NCBI GenBank assembly: GCA_022361535.1
Contig: JAKSAU010000671.1
Location: 1 to 8,380 of the forward strand
Origin: Desulfobacterales bacterium
GTDB lineage: Bacteria > Desulfobacterota > Desulfobacteria > Desulfobacterales > Desulfobacteraceae
DNA: 8,380 nucleotides
Reading direction: 5' to 3'
In this document: positions 5,884-8,380 of the stretch, in pieces
Position numbering within the stretch: the first letter of the stretch is position 1
How the letters are laid out: the number at the start of each line of letters is the position of its first letter
The notes under the pieces: generated by a model
The model's input: the letters and a program-made list of their open reading frames with translations, nothing else
What the model was told of the DNA's origin: nothing
Database searches by the model: none
Position numbers and translations under genes: made by a program

Positions 5884-7341
5884 ATGGAACCGGTACCGGG
5901 CAGCGACGAAAGCCAGGAATTTGTCAGAAGCCAGTTGGACGAAATCCTTGCCAGAGAAATTACGGCATTTATTGATGTGGATTCCGATTCGGCAATGATG
6001 TCCTTTAACCTGGCTACTATTTCCTGTATCACCATAATTGTCGAACGTGAGCGGGAGATAAAGCAATACACTGATTTTCCTCCTGAGCGGTACAATAAAG
6101 AAAGCTTTACCTCCGAATTGGTAGATATCGGTTTGGATAATGATGACTACCTTACAGGTGCCATTGAAAGTTCATTGAACAGCGGTTATATCAGCAGCCG
6201 GGAAAACGGCGAGTTAAAGGCAGAAATGCCAGCTTTTATGATGGCAGGTTTTTTGGATTCCATGTTTCCGGGCATGCAGGGGATGAATCTTATTGCCTTT
6301 GTCCTTCAGATGAATCATGAGGTAAATTCAGGGCGCAAAACTCTTGAGCTCGCTAAAGATAGTTTTGAAACCTCTTTGAAGACCCGTGGCGTATCAGTCA
6401 CCCAAGATAATGCTGAAAAAAGAGCCAGCGAGATGGTTCAAGGGGTTCAGCAGGATGTTTCTGCCCAATCCAAAGAAATTTCTACCCAGCTGAAAAAAGA
6501 AAATTTAAACAGACTTTCCAAGCTGATCAAAACCCGTAAAAAAAGGTCCGGTGAATACCAGGAAAAAGTCAAGATCCAGGATGTGTTTGATAAAGGGCCG
6601 ACCAAAGAGGAAATAGAGGCTGAAAAAAGAGAAATTCAGCAAGCTGAGGAAGCCGCCCGGAAAGCAGCCGAGCTTGCCCGGCAACTGGCGGAAAAAGACG
6701 AGAAAATAAAAGAAGCCGAGGATGCAGCAAAGGATCTGGCTGACCAGCTTAAAAGTTTGGAAGAAAAAGAATCTCTTCTTGAATCGGTACAGGAAGAAGC
6801 ACGGATCGCAAAAGAAAAAGCTGCACAGCTTGAGGCCCGTGAAGCTGAAATGGCAGAAAAAGAAGCGAGACTCAAGGCTCTGGAAGAAGAAATTCGCTTA
6901 AAAGAAGAGCAGGCAAAACAAGATGCTGAAGCCCGAAAAATTGCCGAAAAGACTGAGCAAGAGCCAAAAGATGACGATGATATCGAATCCAGGATCGCAG
7001 CTTTCGAGCAGGAATTGGCCATGCCTTGCCCATTGTGTGCCAATGGCAAGGTTGAAGAGAAAACAACGGAAAAAGGGAAAGTCTTTTTTTCGTGCAACCA
7101 GCGGGACTGCCGGTTTGTTTCTTGGGATAAACCCTATCACTTCGAATGTCCTTTATGTAAGAATCCTTTTTTAACTGAAGTAATTACGCCTGCAGGTACT
7201 CCCGGGCTCAAATGTCCAAGGGCTTCTTGTTCTTATTCCCAGGAAAATCTTTTGGAACCCAAACAGCAGATGGCTGTTGCTGCAGAAGCAGCAAAACCCA
7301 AAAAGAAGAAAAAAATTGTAAGGAGAAGAAAGAGGCGGTAA
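5884..7341 (+). CDS. Coiled-coil protein with two topoisomerase-type zinc ribbons and a basic tail
   Basis: 485 aa, cytoplasmic. Residues 1-160 are mainly helical; about 85-118 (YLTGAIESSLNSGYISSRENGELKAEM) resemble a winged-helix end, a tentative reading. Residues about 240-355 are a Lys/Glu/Ala-rich long coiled coil. A DDDDIESR hinge follows, then two zinc ribbons: C382, C385, C404, C409 and C422, C425, C444, C449. The CPxC-x(n)-GKVFFSC-x4-C pattern is that of topoisomerase I C-terminal zinc fingers, but no topoisomerase catalytic domain is present. The protein ends in a poly-basic tail (KPKKKKKIVRRRKRR) likely to contact nucleic acid or acidic partners. The ATG at 5884 has AAGGAG at 5868-5873. 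The gene follows its neighbour by 5 nt and overlaps mqnE by 1 nt. Function unknown; a DNA- or RNA-binding scaffold working with the upstream ATPase is plausible. Confidence 0.85.
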   Translation: MEPVPGSDESQEFVRSQLDEILAREITAFIDVDSDSAMMSFNLATISCITIIVEREREIKQYTDFPPERYNKESFTSELVDIGLDNDDYLTGAIESSLNSGYISSRENGELKAEMPAFMMAGFLDSMFPGMQGMNLIAFVLQMNHEVNSGRKTLELAKDSFETSLKTRGVSVTQDNAEKRASEMVQGVQQDVSAQSKEISTQLKKENLNRLSKLIKTRKKRSGEYQEKVKIQDVFDKGPTKEEIEAEKREIQQAEEAARKAAELARQLAEKDEKIKEAEDAAKDLADQLKSLEEKESLLESVQEEARIAKEKAAQLEAREAEMAEKEARLKALEEEIRLKEEQAKQDAEARKIAEKTEQEPKDDDDIESRIAAFEQELAMPCPLCANGKVEEKTTEKGKVFFSCNQRDCRFVSWDKPYHFECPLCKNPFLTEVITPAGTPGLKCPRASCSYSQENLLEPKQQMAVAAEAAKPKKKKKIVRRRKRR

Positions 7342-8380
7342 TGAAACTTCCTTTTATGGATGACCGGCTTGAGGCAATTTTTGCCAAAGTCCGTCAAGGC
7401 TCCCGTCTTTCAAAGGAAGACGGGATTTGTCTTTATAATACCCAGGACTTGATGGGATTAGGCCGGATTGCTGATTTTGCCCGGAGGGAAAAGCATGGTA
7501 ATAAGGCCTTTTACGTGTATAACCAGCACCTGAACTATACCAATATTTGTAAAAACCGGTGTAAATTTTGTGCCTACGCTAAAGATGGTGGGGAAAAAGA
7601 CAGTTATATCTGGTCCATCGAAGAAATTGAAAAAAGATTGTTGGAGCGGATCGATGAACCGGTATGCGAACTCCATATTGTGGGTGGCCTTAACGAAGAG
7701 CTAAGCTTTGATTACTTTATCGACCTGCTTAAAACCGTTAAACGGGTCAGACCAAAGGCTGCCATAAAAGCATTTACCTGTGTGGAGATCGATTATCTGT
7801 CCAATTTGTCCGGCTTAAGTCTTGAACAAACTGTGGAAAAACTTAAAGATGCGGGACTGGATATGATGCCGGGCGGTGGTGCAGAGGTCCTCAACCGTCG
7901 CGTGCATGATGCTCTTTTTCCTAAAAAGATCGGTCATGAACGATGGCTTGAAATTGTTAAAATCGTTCACAAGTCTGGCATCAAAACAAATGCTACTATG
8001 CTTTACGGTCATATAGAGACCATGGAGGAACGGGTGGATCACCTGATTTCATTAAGAGAAATACAGGATGAAACACAAGGGTTTTCCGCCTTTATCCCTC
8101 TTGCCTTTCACTCTCAGAATACGGAGTTATCCGATCTTCCGCCCACTACAGCCATGGATGATTTAAAAAATGTGGCAGCAGCACGACTGATGCTGGATAA
8201 TTTTGACCATATCAAGGCCTATTGGGTAATGATCGGCGAACCCCTTGCCCAAGTCGCCCTGAATTTTGGGGCAGACGATTTGGACGGCACTATCATTGAA
8301 GAGCGGATCACACACACTGCGGGGGCAAGATCGGCCAAGGGATTAACCCGGGACGAAATGGAAAATATGATCCGGGCTGC
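7341..8380 (+). CDS. mqnE: Aminofutalosine synthase MqnE (radical SAM), 3' truncated by window
   Basis: MqnE joins 3-[(1-carboxyvinyl)oxy]benzoate with SAM to make aminofutalosine in the futalosine route to menaquinone. About 346 codons are present of a usual length near 370, and the C-terminus lies beyond the right edge. The 4Fe-4S/SAM cluster motif is C70, C74, C77 (CKNRCKFC). Family landmarks are HLNYTNIC, ELHIVGGLNEEL, IKAFTCVEI, GLDMMPGGGAEV, TNATMLYGHIET, AFIPLAFHSQNTEL, HIKAYWVMIG and FGADDLDGT. The motifs favour MqnE over the related MqnC and CofH. The ATG at 7341 overlaps the previous stop (TAATG), with GAGG 5 nt upstream, so it is cotranscribed and probably translationally coupled with the zinc-ribbon gene. 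The presence of MqnE implies menaquinone made by the futalosine pathway. Confidence 0.95.
   Translation, partial: MKLPFMDDRLEAIFAKVRQGSRLSKEDGICLYNTQDLMGLGRIADFARREKHGNKAFYVYNQHLNYTNICKNRCKFCAYAKDGGEKDSYIWSIEEIEKRLLERIDEPVCELHIVGGLNEELSFDYFIDLLKTVKRVRPKAAIKAFTCVEIDYLSNLSGLSLEQTVEKLKDAGLDMMPGGGAEVLNRRVHDALFPKKIGHERWLEIVKIVHKSGIKTNATMLYGHIETMEERVDHLISLREIQDETQGFSAFIPLAFHSQNTELSDLPPTTAMDDLKNVAAARLMLDNFDHIKAYWVMIGEPLAQVALNFGADDLDGTIIEERITHTAGARSAKGLTRDEMENMIRA

Noticed and set aside
6636..7097. Minus-strand Ser/Ala-rich open frame of 153 codons
   Set aside because: It is antisense to the coiled-coil region; Glu/Lys/Ala codons read backwards give Ser/Ala/Phe.

Overview
The window looks like chromosomal DNA of moderate GC from a Gram-negative anaerobe. 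Desulfobacterota (a Desulfobacter- or Desulfobacula-like sulfate reducer) is my best guess. This rests on a futalosine-pathway mqnE, a canonical XerD, a 7TMR-DISM-like sensor and the overall gene style. It is an inference, not a database match.

Layout. Positions 1-1171 (minus) hold the N-terminal 390 codons of a secreted-domain plus multi-TM receptor-like protein that leaves the window on the left. Positions 1310-4385 (minus) are a two-gene unit. Its first gene encodes a cytoplasmic-looking protein with an N-terminal helical domain, a very large acidic (Asp/Glu) repeat and a C-terminal SUMF1/FGE-type domain that lacks the FGE catalytic cysteine pair. xerD follows 10 nt later. A good sigma70-type promoter (4502-4530, minus) drives the pair. 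A divergent intergenic region of about 260 bp separates it from a plus-strand operon.

The plus-strand operon (4647 to beyond 8380) has four tightly packed genes: a ParA/MinD-family ATPase with Arg in place of the signature lysine; a 150-aa protein with an acidic tail, starting at TTG in a 4-nt overlap with parA; a 485-aa protein with a long coiled coil, two topoisomerase-type zinc ribbons and a poly-basic tail; and mqnE (aminofutalosine synthase, radical SAM), cut by the right edge just before its C-terminus.

Working model (inference). The ParA-like ATPase, the acidic protein and the coiled-coil/zinc-ribbon protein look like an uncharacterised ParA-type positioning or nucleoid-associated system. 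The divergent hyper-acidic SUMF1-like protein is a possible partner. XerD and MqnE are housekeeping genes that share transcripts with these unknown genes.
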